From Bacteroidota bacterium (GTDB lineage: Bacteria; Bacteroidota; Rhodothermia; Balneolales; HLUCCA01), in NCBI GenBank assembly GCA_020832235.1, contig JAFIEZ010000008.1:1-64000 (forward strand): a DNA stretch of 64,000 nucleotides, in the 5' to 3' direction. The notes beneath the pieces are model-generated. The model saw only the letters and a list, made by a program, of their open reading frames with translations. It searched no databases and had not been told where the DNA came from. Below, piece after piece: positions 1-8,828 of the stretch (its first letter is position 1; each line of letters starts with the position of its first letter). A program made the translations under genes and the position numbers.

Positions 1-65
1 GTGGGATTGGTTGATCAGCCAACCAAACCGCAATACAATCAACTAAATTCAATCTAAGCGAAAAT

Positions 66-78
66 CCCCCCCCCCCCC
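66..78. repeat. Homopolymer tract of 13 C
   Basis: Thirteen consecutive C lie about 107 bases upstream of the first gene. Base composition changes sharply across it: AT-rich before, GC-rich after. Such tracts slip readily in replication and sequencing. The reading frame of the downstream gene stays open across the tract, but there is no ATG upstream in that frame, so nothing shows that the tract is coding. Confidence 0.8.
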
Positions 79-184
79 TCATCTTTCCGGCCCGGCAGGC
101 TCGGAAGGTGCCCCTGCTGCATCCCGCAGGGCGTCAGGTACCGGCCAGCGCACAGCACGCCGCCCCCACTGGCGGACACTCACG

Positions 185-1690
185 TTGTTTAGTCTCGTTG
201 TTTTAGCCACCTACGGCTGGACCGGCTGTGAGCGCGTAAGTTCCGGAGTGGATACCGGTCCTTCGCTAACCCCCGAAGAGTTGCCCCTGCGCGGGGAAAC
301 CATGCTCCCTGACATTGGCCGGCCTCTGCCCGACATCCGCATCACCCCGCTGGGTGACCATAGAGGCAAGTCCGGCATGGGGCAGGCGAGCGATAACCAG
401 CCCGGCCTCGATATTGACGAAGTCGCTCTGCGCGCTTACATCGAAGCCATGGCGGACATCTTCCAGGAACCTCATCTATCCTTGTTTATCGTGGCCGACT
501 CAACCGGAGAGTTTTACTCGTACGGATATCGCATCATTGATTTTCATCCGGTGGAGCAGGAGCTCTCCGGCGGGCAGCGAGAGCTGTATATCTATGTGCA
601 TCCCAATGAAACTGGAGACGGTCTTTACCGAATGAATGTGGGACTTATTCCCCGTACACAATCGGCCTTCGAAGATTATCAGCGCTGGTTGCTGCCAGAG
701 TATGTTGGATTGGAACGTGTAGATCCTATGCAATCGGATTTGGGAAAAAATAAACCTGGGGCTGCTTTAATTCAGGAAACCGGGGTACGCGTAAGCTGTT
801 TTTGGGAAACATGCGTATTGTTCGTGTTGCCTCAACCTTTTAGTGGTGATTACACAACTACACGTGGGTCCTGTTTTAGATGCATACTCTTAATTACTTT
901 TGGAGGTGGTAGTTCACCACCTTCTAGCCCTGGTCCTGGTACTGACGGAGGAAACTCCTGCTGGGAGACCGACTCGTGCCGACCTAATACAGGTGGCGAT
1001 AGACGAGATGGGCTGGATCGTACGGGCTGCGATGGGGATCCGGCGGCATTCCGTGACCACTGTGGCCGGTGTGTGGGCGGGGATACGGACCGTTTACCAG
1101 CCAGGCCTGGTGATGATTGCAACAATCTGAACATACCCTGCGCAGGGGATGTGGTTAAAAACCCCGAAATCACCAGTCCGGGAGCCTCAGGAAAAACAGG
1201 AGGGCGGTTCAGACCGTGTGTCGGTACCCCGTGCCTTGAAGAGCTCAGAGCCGTGCGGAATGATGGAGTTGACCCTCATCACGGCACTGATATCACCTGT
1301 ACCGTGGGTGACCCGATTTATGCCCCCTTTGATATGAGTGGGCTTGAAAGGGGGTATCAGGTAAATTCTCGCGGGCGGGGCTACGGCTATTTTGTGCGGG
1401 GCTGGGCAACCGTTAACGGAGAGCGCAGGAATTTCGGGGTGGCGCACCTGCAAGAAGCCCGCCGTGCGTCGGGCTCGATCAAAAGAGGGGATATCATCGG
1501 ATATTGTGGCCGATCAGGGATTACTGACCGCGATCTCACCACCCACGCACACCTCGAATGGGGTACACAGGTGGTGTTTTTTAGTGGGACTCGATCTTCA
1601 CTACTCAACCCGGAACTTGTTTTATCTACCAAGTTTGCCAATACTTCGGAAGCAAACCCACTCAATGCCAATCCTTGTGGACAAGAATAA
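185..1690 (+). CDS. Cys-rich lipoprotein with C-terminal M23-like peptidase domain
   Basis: The 501-residue product begins at a TTG; no ATG is available in frame upstream. Its N-terminus is hydrophobic and ends in a lipobox-like GWTGC, so it is probably lipidated at Cys15. The middle (about residues 205-335) is rich in Gly and Cys. The C-terminal part, about residues 345-490, has the LytM/M23 pattern: HHGTD at 365-369, a YGYF strand, an IGYCG strand and HAHLEW with His454 and His456. The zinc ligands of M23 endopeptidases therefore appear intact, which predicts cleavage of peptidoglycan cross-links or another glycine-rich peptide in the envelope. The exact start is uncertain because the upstream region is unusual. 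Confidence 0.7.
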   Translation: MFSLVVLATYGWTGCERVSSGVDTGPSLTPEELPLRGETMLPDIGRPLPDIRITPLGDHRGKSGMGQASDNQPGLDIDEVALRAYIEAMADIFQEPHLSLFIVADSTGEFYSYGYRIIDFHPVEQELSGGQRELYIYVHPNETGDGLYRMNVGLIPRTQSAFEDYQRWLLPEYVGLERVDPMQSDLGKNKPGAALIQETGVRVSCFWETCVLFVLPQPFSGDYTTTRGSCFRCILLITFGGGSSPPSSPGPGTDGGNSCWETDSCRPNTGGDRRDGLDRTGCDGDPAAFRDHCGRCVGGDTDRLPARPGDDCNNLNIPCAGDVVKNPEITSPGASGKTGGRFRPCVGTPCLEELRAVRNDGVDPHHGTDITCTVGDPIYAPFDMSGLERGYQVNSRGRGYGYFVRGWATVNGERRNFGVAHLQEARRASGSIKRGDIIGYCGRSGITDRDLTTHAHLEWGTQVVFFSGTRSSLLNPELVLSTKFANTSEANPLNANPCGQE

Positions 1691-1728
1691 CGACAATAAA
1701 TTAACCTTAAATACAGTTTATACCCATT

Positions 1729-2280
1729 ATGAAAACACTACCAAACCTCCTCATATGGGCACTTCTTGTGCTCAGTCCGATTCACCTTTTTGGGCAGAAC
1801 CGACCACCTCTTGACGAACTTCAGACCTTTTCCATTCACTCCAATGCTACGGGGCAGGATATTGGCCGTACCCCTGACCAAATAAGGCACATCATGGGTA
1901 CCCCAACTGATGAAATTCACGGGAGTACGGAGGGTTTTGGAAAATATATTGTATTGGAATATGGAATCTCCAGTGTGAGTTTTACGGAGGAACTCGATAA
2001 TCGGAATCGGGATTTCTGGATCGATTATGTAGAGATTAACGATCAACGTATGTTCATGAGGGTGAACGGCGTGGATATCCGCGTAGGCGCTCTTGCCGAA
2101 GAACTGGCCGAGCACTTCCCGAAGTCATGGGAAGCGCGACGCTTTAATTGGCCTTCGGGGGATGGATATCCCCAAAACGAGATTATGATAATCCGTTATG
2201 ATATAAGCTCGGTAGCAATTCTGATTGACCCCGCTACGGGAATAATCACACAGATCGAGTACAGCGTGCGCTTAACCTAA
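1729..2280 (+). CDS. Secreted protein of unknown function
   Basis: The 183-residue product starts with a clear signal peptide (positive MKTL start, hydrophobic core, likely cleavage after LFGQ near residue 23). It follows the M23-like gene by 38 bases on the same strand, so co-transcription is plausible. A stretch near residue 45 (TPDQIRHIMGTPTD) resembles the helix found in SmpA/OmlA (BamE-like) domains, but the match is short and I do not assign that function. The rest predicts beta strands. No catalytic motif is visible. Confidence 0.6.
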   Translation: MKTLPNLLIWALLVLSPIHLFGQNRPPLDELQTFSIHSNATGQDIGRTPDQIRHIMGTPTDEIHGSTEGFGKYIVLEYGISSVSFTEELDNRNRDFWIDYVEINDQRMFMRVNGVDIRVGALAEELAEHFPKSWEARRFNWPSGDGYPQNEIMIIRYDISSVAILIDPATGIITQIEYSVRLT

Positions 2281-2497
2281 CACACGCATGACTGGACGGT
2301 CTGGCATAGGGTTCGTCCGCTCACCGCAGATGAACCTTATGTGTCCTGATGTACAATCCCCAGCAATCAGGGGAGCTTTCTGTTACACCTCATGCCTGTG
2401 TTTCTCTTCCGTTTAAACTCGAAATCGCTTGTTTGTCTTTAAATCAGTACCTGAACTAACCATGCTCATAGTAAACTACGTACGTTGATCCCCCACC

Positions 2498-2992
2498 ATG
2501 AAAACACAAACGATTATAGCACTATTGCTGGCAACCTGTTTGATCACTGTCATGACATTTGCCTCGATTTCGCAGACATCCCGGCAAACAGACCCCTGGT
2601 TAGGTAAATATATTTTCGATATTGAACACATTAAAGGTAGTGTAACCATTGAAAAAAATGATCAGGGGGACTACGTGGCATGGCATTGTTTCACCGACGG
2701 GAGGATACGTGGAGGGGCATCTGACTGCGCTGATTCAAAGTGGTTGCCCTATACCATGACCAATGTCCGGCACATAAATTCAACCACCCTGGAGTTTGAT
2801 TTTGTTTCGGGATATTCAATGACAACAGGCATTGCTCGCCTCATAAAGGTTGATACGCAATCCATCCGGATGATAGTAACCGAAGTACATGATGACTATT
2901 TTCCAACATCACCACTAGCAAATATGCTCTACTTGACGGACGGTGAAGGCCCGAATGCGCCGGGTGGCATCGTATTCGTCCGGGAACAGTAG
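2498..2992 (+). CDS. Secreted small protein of unknown function
   Basis: The 164-residue product has a typical signal peptide (MKTQTIIALLLATCLIT..., cleavage probably near ISQT). The mature part begins with WLGKYIFDIEHIKGSVTIEK, a pattern seen in small lipocalin-like or META-like beta-barrel proteins of Bacteroidota, with two Cys (in AWHCF and ASDCAD) that could pair. I cannot name a family. A strong hairpin follows the stop codon. The next gene downstream has a similar GKWV opening after its signal peptide, so the two may be distant relatives. Confidence 0.6.
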   Translation: MKTQTIIALLLATCLITVMTFASISQTSRQTDPWLGKYIFDIEHIKGSVTIEKNDQGDYVAWHCFTDGRIRGGASDCADSKWLPYTMTNVRHINSTTLEFDFVSGYSMTTGIARLIKVDTQSIRMIVTEVHDDYFPTSPLANMLYLTDGEGPNAPGGIVFVREQ

Positions 2993-3008
2993 CCTGATAC
3001 GTCTATAA

Positions 3009-3042
3009 TAGAAAAGAAGAAGCCATGACTTCTTCTTTTCTA
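3009..3042 (+). terminator. Hairpin after the small secreted gene
   Basis: A perfect 14-bp inverted repeat (3009-3022 with 3029-3042) has a 6-base loop. It starts 17 bases after a stop codon. There is no T tract after it, so it may terminate only weakly or protect the 3' end. Confidence 0.6.
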
Positions 3043-3096
3043 TGTACTCTACCAAACATTAGAATTTGGCATTGATAAAGCAATGGAGGAAATAAC

Positions 3097-3501
3097 ATGT
3101 TGAACAGAGTAATACTCATTATCGCACTGATTTTATGCGGCGGGTTTGCCTATTTTGTAAGCGCTCAATACCAACCACTGCCCATACAAGAAGACCTGAA
3201 CTAAAAAATACTGGGCAAGTGGGTAGCAGAAGCCGACTCGAAATCCATCATGGAATTCCTGCCTGATCAGAAATTAAAGTTGTACTACAACGGCGTGTTT
3301 ATTGCTGAAGATAAATGGGAATTCACCGATGTATGTGATAGGGCCATCCTTGAGGAAGGAGATTACGGCATTCTGAAAATCACCGCGATAGACGACGAAT
3401 CGGATTATATGTGTTATGTGGTTCAAGGATTAGAATCCGTGTTAACCCTGCTTCGCATCCCAGAGGGCAACCTGCTTATATACGACCGCGTCGTGGAGTA
3501 A
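3097..3501 (+). pseudogene. Secreted lipocalin-like gene interrupted by an in-frame stop
   Basis: An ATG at 3097 has a good ribosome binding site (GGAGGA at 3085-3090) and opens a signal peptide ending in FVSAQ. The frame meets a TAA at 3202-3204 after 35 codons, then continues without interruption to 3501. The second part (LGKWVAEADSK..., about 98 residues) fits a small lipocalin-like beta-barrel and stays in the same frame as the signal peptide. The simplest reading is a single-base nonsense mutation in a gene of about 134 codons. Restart at the ATG at 3250 would give an 83-residue protein without export signal. Recoding of the stop is possible but nothing nearby supports it. Confidence 0.7.
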
Positions 3502-4057
3502 AATCAGCGCGGATACATGCAATCTACAAGCACAGGGCTGACGGGTCAAACGTCAGTCCCTGTTTTATACCATTCTAACGGAGTATCCTATCTGTCTGGC
3601 TGGTGGCAGGGCGGTGATAGATGCCTTCATACAGCTGTGATATCGTACCATTCGAATGGATATTTCTCATGGAATCATCCATCCTTTTATTCCTGATAGG
3701 AATTCTCGCCTTACCGACGAGCAAAACGGTTCCGGGTATTGATGCCACAACCGAATTTGGCGTACAGGAACATCCCTGACCACCCTTCAAGAAACAGGTG
3801 TACCATCATCTCATTGAGTTTGCACCCATTAGTTTACCGCAATCAACGGTAGGGGGAATATTTTTTCATCGATTCACTATAAAATAATCGCAGTAATTTG
3901 GCTCAAAAAGGCGATTTAGCTCCTGCTAAACACACTTGTCAAAATTTCTTTGTCACAAATGCCCCTCGAAATACTCTATATAGTGTAGGTGATGGTAGGC
4001 AAGTTTTACAGTTATTCTATTTGTAATAGTGCTCTCTGATAGTAAATCATTAAGCCT
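3502..4057. other. Gene-poor stretch
   Basis: About 550 bases without a convincing gene. A 36-codon frame at 3669-3779 on the plus strand begins like a signal peptide (MESSILLFLIGILALPTS) and then stops, which may be a remnant. I see no RNA gene here. Confidence 0.5.
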
Positions 4058-5085
4058 ATGATTCAAAAAAACTACTGGCAGCACTTCTTATTTCGTGGTT
4101 GGCATTCCTCAGCTGCACAAAAAACGATGACCTGCCGAATGAGGTGTTGGTTGAACCATCAAACACGCGCGAAATAACCGTTGAATTGCGCGACCTATTT
4201 CTAGAGTCGCCATTCAATATATCACTTAATTCGTTGCTGCAAGCCTCGAACGATGTGCTCTACGTAACGTCCGCTACTACACCATACCAAGATGCTCTTG
4301 TAATTGGATATGAATTAGATGCTACTCAAACGCATCCAACACCTGTCGTCGGGTATGGAGACGGTCCGTTCGAAGCGAGAGTGATATCCGCCAGCAATAA
4401 AACTACCGGGAATGACACCATTGTTTTTCTGTCGCTAAGCAGTGCAAAGCTCCTGTTTATCAATAATCACCAGGAGAAATCTGAGTGGATTGTTAATCCC
4501 GACTTGTTTGCAGACCTTGGTGATGTCGTTGCTTACAACAATGGACAAGTTGTGTTTTCACTTGCCCCGAATTCCAGAAGGGGTAAGCTAATAGGCGTGT
4601 ATTCTTTAGAAAAAGGAACCATATCGTATGGGATTCCACTACGGGTACCCTATCAAATGCAACCGGCTATCCGTAATCGTATATTTTCCATTACGCCCAC
4701 TCCAGATGGTTTTGCACTCGCATTTGTTGGAGATAGAAAAGTTTACATCATAGATAATCAGGCAAGGGTAAAAGACCGCATCTACTTCGGCGAGAGTGAC
4801 CCCATAGGCACACCCTTTACCATCTCAAATCCATTCGATGCTCCGGGCTCAAGGCCATACATACCGAAGATGGAATATCAGGATGGTGTGTTGCACGTTT
4901 TGGTGGATGGTGTCCTCCACCTGCTTGATGTACAAACGATGGAGGTACTGAGCATGCTGAAATTTGAATCTATAGATAATGAGAACATCGTTCCGCTCGA
5001 GTTCACGGTTAATGAACAGCATCTCTTTGTGCGAGTGGGTCGAAATGATATCTATAGAGTGAATTTACAATCAGAATGGTACTAA
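4058..5085 (+). CDS. Beta-propeller-like lipoprotein with start codon one base out of frame
   Basis: The long frame from 4099 to 5085 encodes about 328 residues of repeated beta strands (YVTSAT, VYIID, LHLLDVQTMEVL) resembling six-bladed beta-propeller lipoproteins of Bacteroidota; it ends naturally at 5085. Just upstream in the same frame the DNA encodes KKLLAALLISWLAFLSC, a textbook lipoprotein signal, but that frame has no ATG. The only nearby ATG (4058) is in another frame and joins it exactly if one A is added to the run of seven A at 4065-4071. The gene therefore carries a one-base deletion, an assembly error, or a slippage site. A TTG at 4099 would cut the signal peptide in half. Confidence 0.6.
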
Positions 5086-5212
5086 AATAGACGACAAGCG
5101 AACGTCGGGTCAACACCGAAATGGCGTATTCGTTCTTGCAGCATCCCACGCACAATTGGCACCAAAAGCCCATCATAAACGGTCATCATAGAATAGCTAT
5201 GGGGCATACCCA

Positions 5213-5716
5213 TCATGAAAACGGAACGGTCGATCGCGCTTCCAGTATGTCATTAATCTGTTTCATCGCGACTGCGTCGTCGTACACGGATGCATCTGTA
5301 ATTTTACTATTATCGAGCAACCACTTGCAAACATGAACCCAGCTCCAGATCATTGTTTTTGTGGTAACTCCAGCCAATGGCACGGGGAACGTACCATTAC
5401 CCCTGCTGCCGGATATGAGTTGCTGAACAGATTGCCTGCTGCGATTTAGCCTTCGTGCTATTTCTGCACTTGTCACCAGGTCGGATGGTTCTACGCGTTT
5501 AACCTGGACCGTAGTTGAGTCACACTCCACTTGTTTAATGGCCGATCGAACGGCTTCGCTCAGAGTGGCGCCCTCCCTGTCGAAATCAAGATATATAATG
5601 CCATTTCTTCTTAACAGTAATGCATCATCGCACCCGGCTTCAAAGAGCATGTTTTCTGTGGCATCGTTGATTTCAATACCAGAATCGAGTACTAATGTAA
5701 AGTTATAGTTTTTCAT
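5213..5716 (-). CDS. Antitoxin-like DNA-binding protein of a HicA-like pair
   Basis: The 167-residue product starts 4 bases inside the end of the upstream small gene (ATGA overlap), the usual arrangement of a toxin-antitoxin pair. The first 75 residues look like the HicB-type partner fold (FTLVLDSG, then LFEAGCDDALLLRRNGIIYLDFDREG). Residues about 80-115 form a helix-turn-helix (TSAEIARRLNRSRQSVQQLI), expected for DNA-binding autoregulation. The last 50 residues are unassigned. Toxin first, antitoxin second fits hicAB order. The operator is probably the palindrome at 5976-6001. Confidence 0.6.
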   Translation of the reverse strand: MKNYNFTLVLDSGIEINDATENMLFEAGCDDALLLRRNGIIYLDFDREGATLSEAVRSAIKQVECDSTTVQVKRVEPSDLVTSAEIARRLNRSRQSVQQLISGSRGNGTFPVPLAGVTTKTMIWSWVHVCKWLLDNSKITDASVYDDAVAMKQINDILEARSTVPFS

Positions 5717-5949
5717 ATGTGATATTGATGTGCACAGTTAGTTACAGCTCTAATTATTTGTCGAGCATGATTTTCGGGCACTCGTGGTGTACTCCAAACG
5801 GAGATGATACATCCGTCTCTGGATCGCTCCGGGCACTTCAGCCTGCCCCATGCATGCGACGAGCCACCAGTCTCCTGCAAAACCCAACCTTTAGATAATG
5901 CGAACATAATGGCCAATTGTATTTCTTTGATTGGATGTTTGTTTCCCAA
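5713..5949 (-). CDS. HicA-like small toxin
   Basis: The 78-residue product has the HicA layout: an opening helix, a GWVLQETGGSSHAWGRL segment matching the GW..(R/E)..GSHH core in which His is catalytic in HicA ribonucleases, then a strand with CIISVWSTP and a closing helix. The conserved double His is reduced to one (GSSHAW), so activity is uncertain. It overlaps the helix-turn-helix gene by 4 bases. HicA toxins cleave mRNA at the ribosome; that role is inferred from the family, not shown here. Confidence 0.55.
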   Translation of the reverse strand: MGNKHPIKEIQLAIMFALSKGWVLQETGGSSHAWGRLKCPERSRDGCIISVWSTPRVPENHARQIIRAVTNCAHQYHI

Positions 5950-5975
5950 AAGTTTTCTCCTTGCACAATATCAAA

Positions 5976-6001
5976 ATTATGTTGACAAAAGTCAACATAA
6001 T
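5976..6001. promoter_or_regulatory. Perfect palindrome upstream of the HicA-like pair
   Basis: The arms ATTATGTTGAC (5976-5986) and GTCAACATAAT (5991-6001) are perfect 11-base inverted repeats around AAAA. The site lies 27 bases before the minus-strand start codon of the HicA-like gene and contains a TTGAC that could serve as a -35 element on either strand. An operator for the helix-turn-helix partner is the likely role. Confidence 0.7.
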
Positions 6002-6101
6002 GAAAAAGACTATTTCTACCTAGATTAGATGTAACTCTTTGCGCAAATTGCTATTATGTCGGAGGCAGACATGTTATTTTTCCGAATTATCATCTACAGC
6101 T

Positions 6102-6659
6102 ATGACTCCTTCGACCGCCTTTTTGCAAGGTGAACGTGTTTTTCTCCGCGCTCCCGAACCCGCCGACATCCCCATGATTACCCGGCTCGAAAACCATCCC
6201 GATCCGCGTCAAACCCTGTTTTACGCCCTTCCAACCAGCCAACAGCAGCAGCGCGAGAAAACCGAAAAGCAGATTCACGATTCCAATACCATCCTGTTTA
6301 CCATCTGTCGCACCGATTCCCTCGAACCTATCGGACAAACCGCACTCGTGCGTATCGATTGGGTGGGCAGGATGGGCACATTCTACCTGGGTATTGCCGA
6401 TAAAGAGAACTGGTCCGGCGGATTTGGCTCCGAAACCACCCGCCTCATGATTCATTATGCCTTCCAAACCCTCAATTTTAACCGCATCGAGCTGAAAGTG
6501 GCCGCCGAGAATACCGCCGCATATCGGGTATATGAAAAGTCCGGTTTCCGGCTCGAAGGCACCCTCCGGCAAGCCATGTACCACGAAGGGCGATACTGCG
6601 ATTTCTACGTTATGGGCATACTTCGCGAGGAGTTCAATCAAATGGAGGAGACAAAATGA
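6102..6659 (+). CDS. GNAT-family N-acetyltransferase, RimJ/RimL type
   Basis: About 185 residues from the ATG at 6102, chosen because the fold starts at GERVFLRAPEPADIPMITR; the earlier alternative start (6039) adds residues unlike the family. The acetyl-CoA loop is replaced in part by the W-SGGFGSETTRLMIHYAF segment, followed by the family strand NRIELKVAAENTAAYRVYEKSGFRLEGTLR and a closing EGRYCDFYVMGILREEF. It probably transfers acetyl groups from acetyl-CoA to a protein N-terminus or small amine; the substrate cannot be read from sequence. Its stop overlaps the next start (ATGA), so the two are translationally coupled. Confidence 0.85.
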   Translation: MTPSTAFLQGERVFLRAPEPADIPMITRLENHPDPRQTLFYALPTSQQQQREKTEKQIHDSNTILFTICRTDSLEPIGQTALVRIDWVGRMGTFYLGIADKENWSGGFGSETTRLMIHYAFQTLNFNRIELKVAAENTAAYRVYEKSGFRLEGTLRQAMYHEGRYCDFYVMGILREEFNQMEETK

Positions 6660-8149
6660 GTATTCAATTAGATGTTAATCATGTTCCAACCCATGACCTT
6701 TTAAGACGATTTGCCCATGTGCCTTTGTGGATTCTGGCGTTGCTCGTAATCGCATCTTGCGCGCAGAAACCACCCGTTTTTCCCGATGAACCCGACATCC
6801 GTGTGCGTATTCTGGAGTCCCAGCCTCACATACACGTAGAGTCAGCCTACGGATTTACACTTCGCGCAGATGGGGAGGAGATTCGCACGAGTAGTCGGTT
6901 AACCATCAAGGCTGTTGCGGTGGATGTCGAGGGTGTAGTGGGTGGCGAGGGTGCAGCATTGGAAGCCGAGGGCGCAGTATTGGATGCCGAGGGCGCTGAG
7001 GGGGACCTTTCGAATGAAACACATATCGAAAACCGCAACCCGGATGCCGCTACATCCCATAATCCCAATGGAAATGCAGACCCTAATCGTTCGGCAGCCT
7101 CCCTTTTGGTGACCGACCGTGATGGTGGCATCTGGCAGGCGTCGGAGCTGTGGCTGGAGTCGGTCGACCCCGAATTCCTGGTGGAGGATGTTCCCTTCGG
7201 CGTGGGCTGGTGGTGGGGTGGACGAGAGCATCGCACCTACGAAGGACGTCTCCATGTATATGTGGATGCATCCGGCAGACTGGATGCGGTGCTGCATCTG
7301 CCCATGGAAACCTATTTGAAAGGGGTTATTCCGTATGAAATCGGTCCGGAGTCGCCGCTGGAGGCATTGAAAGCGCAAGCGGTTGCGGCGCGATCGGAGA
7401 TTGTACAGACCATGGTCACGGGCAAGTATCGGGGGGAATTTCATGATGTGTGCGCCGATGTGGAGTGTCAGGTATTCGCGGGCAACATCCGGCGGTCGGC
7501 ACGGTCTGATTCGGCTGTGGTGCTTACCCGCGCAGAGGTGCTGGTGGATGGAATCGATGTGATTGATGCCTATTATGCCTCGAATTGCGGCGGGATGTCG
7601 GAGGTGGTGGAAAAGGTCTGGCCCTGGCGTGGCGGACCTAAATCGTACCTGATTTCCCGATACGATGGTGTGGATCCGGCCCCGTCGGATCCCAGAATTG
7701 ACATCGACGCCTGGCTGGACAATCCGCCCGAGAGTTGGTGTAATCCGCATATTCACACCGAATTACCGTCGTGGAGCAAGGCGAATTTCCGATGGACGCG
7801 TGAAATGGGTCCGGAGGATTTCAGCGAGGGTTTTCAGGCCGTTGATTCATTGCAGGTGGTTGAGCGGGGTGCCTCCGGCCGTATCCATCGATTGATTGTC
7901 TGGCAAGAAGGTCGGGCTACAGAGCTGGATTTCGAACTGGCGATTCGACAAATGGTACATCCTCCGCTGCGGAGCTCGGCGTTTCGGTGGAGGCAGACTG
8001 GCGAGCGCTTCGTATTTGAAGGCGCGGGCTGGGGGCATGGCGTAGGAATGTGTCAGAGTGGCGCGCTGTCGCAGGCACTAACCGGTCGCACGTATGATGT
8101 CATTCTGGAGCACTATTTCCCGGGAACGCAGCTGCATCGTGTGTTTTAG
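6656..8149 (+). CDS. SpoIID/LytB-domain lipoprotein
   Basis: The 497-residue product has a lipobox (LLVIASC, Cys35) after a long N-terminus. Residues about 105-125 are a low-complexity repeat of Gly, Glu and Ala. The SpoIID domain follows: METYLKGVIPYEIGPESPLEALKAQAVAARS near residue 215, YYASNCGGMSE near 305, and the closing GWGHGVGMCQSGA near 460 with HYFPGTQLHRV at the end. In Bacillus, SpoIID is a lytic transglycosylase acting on peptidoglycan stripped of stem peptides; this family member should act on peptidoglycan in the periplasm. It is coupled to the acetyltransferase gene by a 4-base overlap. Confidence 0.85.
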   Translation: MSIQLDVNHVPTHDLLRRFAHVPLWILALLVIASCAQKPPVFPDEPDIRVRILESQPHIHVESAYGFTLRADGEEIRTSSRLTIKAVAVDVEGVVGGEGAALEAEGAVLDAEGAEGDLSNETHIENRNPDAATSHNPNGNADPNRSAASLLVTDRDGGIWQASELWLESVDPEFLVEDVPFGVGWWWGGREHRTYEGRLHVYVDASGRLDAVLHLPMETYLKGVIPYEIGPESPLEALKAQAVAARSEIVQTMVTGKYRGEFHDVCADVECQVFAGNIRRSARSDSAVVLTRAEVLVDGIDVIDAYYASNCGGMSEVVEKVWPWRGGPKSYLISRYDGVDPAPSDPRIDIDAWLDNPPESWCNPHIHTELPSWSKANFRWTREMGPEDFSEGFQAVDSLQVVERGASGRIHRLIVWQEGRATELDFELAIRQMVHPPLRSSAFRWRQTGERFVFEGAGWGHGVGMCQSGALSQALTGRTYDVILEHYFPGTQLHRVF

Positions 8150-8211
8150 AAGGGGGATGTCTCCAAGATACCTCACCAAATAATATGCGTGTAATGTTGA
8201 TTCTCGTACGA

Positions 8212-8828
8212 TCAACTCTTTAGCCGGACCATGCGGGCGTTAATGAGATCGATGTACCTCTGTTTGAATACCTCCGACAAAAAAGAAGATTCAATGATTT
8301 CGGTAAATTGCTTTTGCCGACTTGTGAATATTTCGATATCGCTTTCGATTTGTTTTCGGTAAGTCGATCTGTGAGTTGGCACATGTCTTCCATAGGGATT
8401 TTTAAACCATCTGGAGATCGGTCAATTCGACGAGTGATGTAGGCTAATTCACCTGATTTGAGCCGATTTAACCCGTTTGGAACAACTTCTATACATGCTT
8501 CTCTGGCAAGAAGCATGGTACAGTGCTCGTTTTCTGGAAGTTCGGGCCATTGGTTTGACGGAGGCTTCAGAATGAAATTACCCCATAATCCAACGATGGT
8601 GAGTTTTCCGGTGGTTCCCTTTTTACGAAGGAGTTCCATAGAGAGTTTTACCTGAACACCCGGGATGGTTATGTGCTGTATAACGGATTTTCGTGCGAGT
8701 TCGGCGATTTCATCGCCTGTAATCTCGAGAGATGGAGGTTCCGGTTGCAAAAAAAGTGTTTGTGAGCATGCTTTATGATAGCCGGATAGTTCAAGCGTCG
8801 GTTTTGCGCAAATCAAGCAGGGATTCAT
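8212..8828 (-). pseudogene. hipT: HipT-like kinase with the catalytic core deleted
   Basis: The frame starting at 8828 opens with a CxxC-type finger (MNPCLICAKP...YHKACSQTLF) and continues with GNFILKPP, LPENEH, LAYITRRIDR and MEDMCQLTDRLTENK, all typical of the N-terminal half of HipT/HipA serine kinases. It then runs out of family sequence and stops at 8220. In another frame of the same strand, roughly 8360 down to 8212, the DNA encodes FTEIIESSFLSEVFKQRY and a closing ARMVRLKS, which resembles the C-terminal helix of these kinases. The middle with the catalytic Asp and the KN metal site is missing, so the toxin looks inactivated by an internal deletion with a frame change. It overlaps the HipS-like gene by 4 bases. 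Confidence 0.7.
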
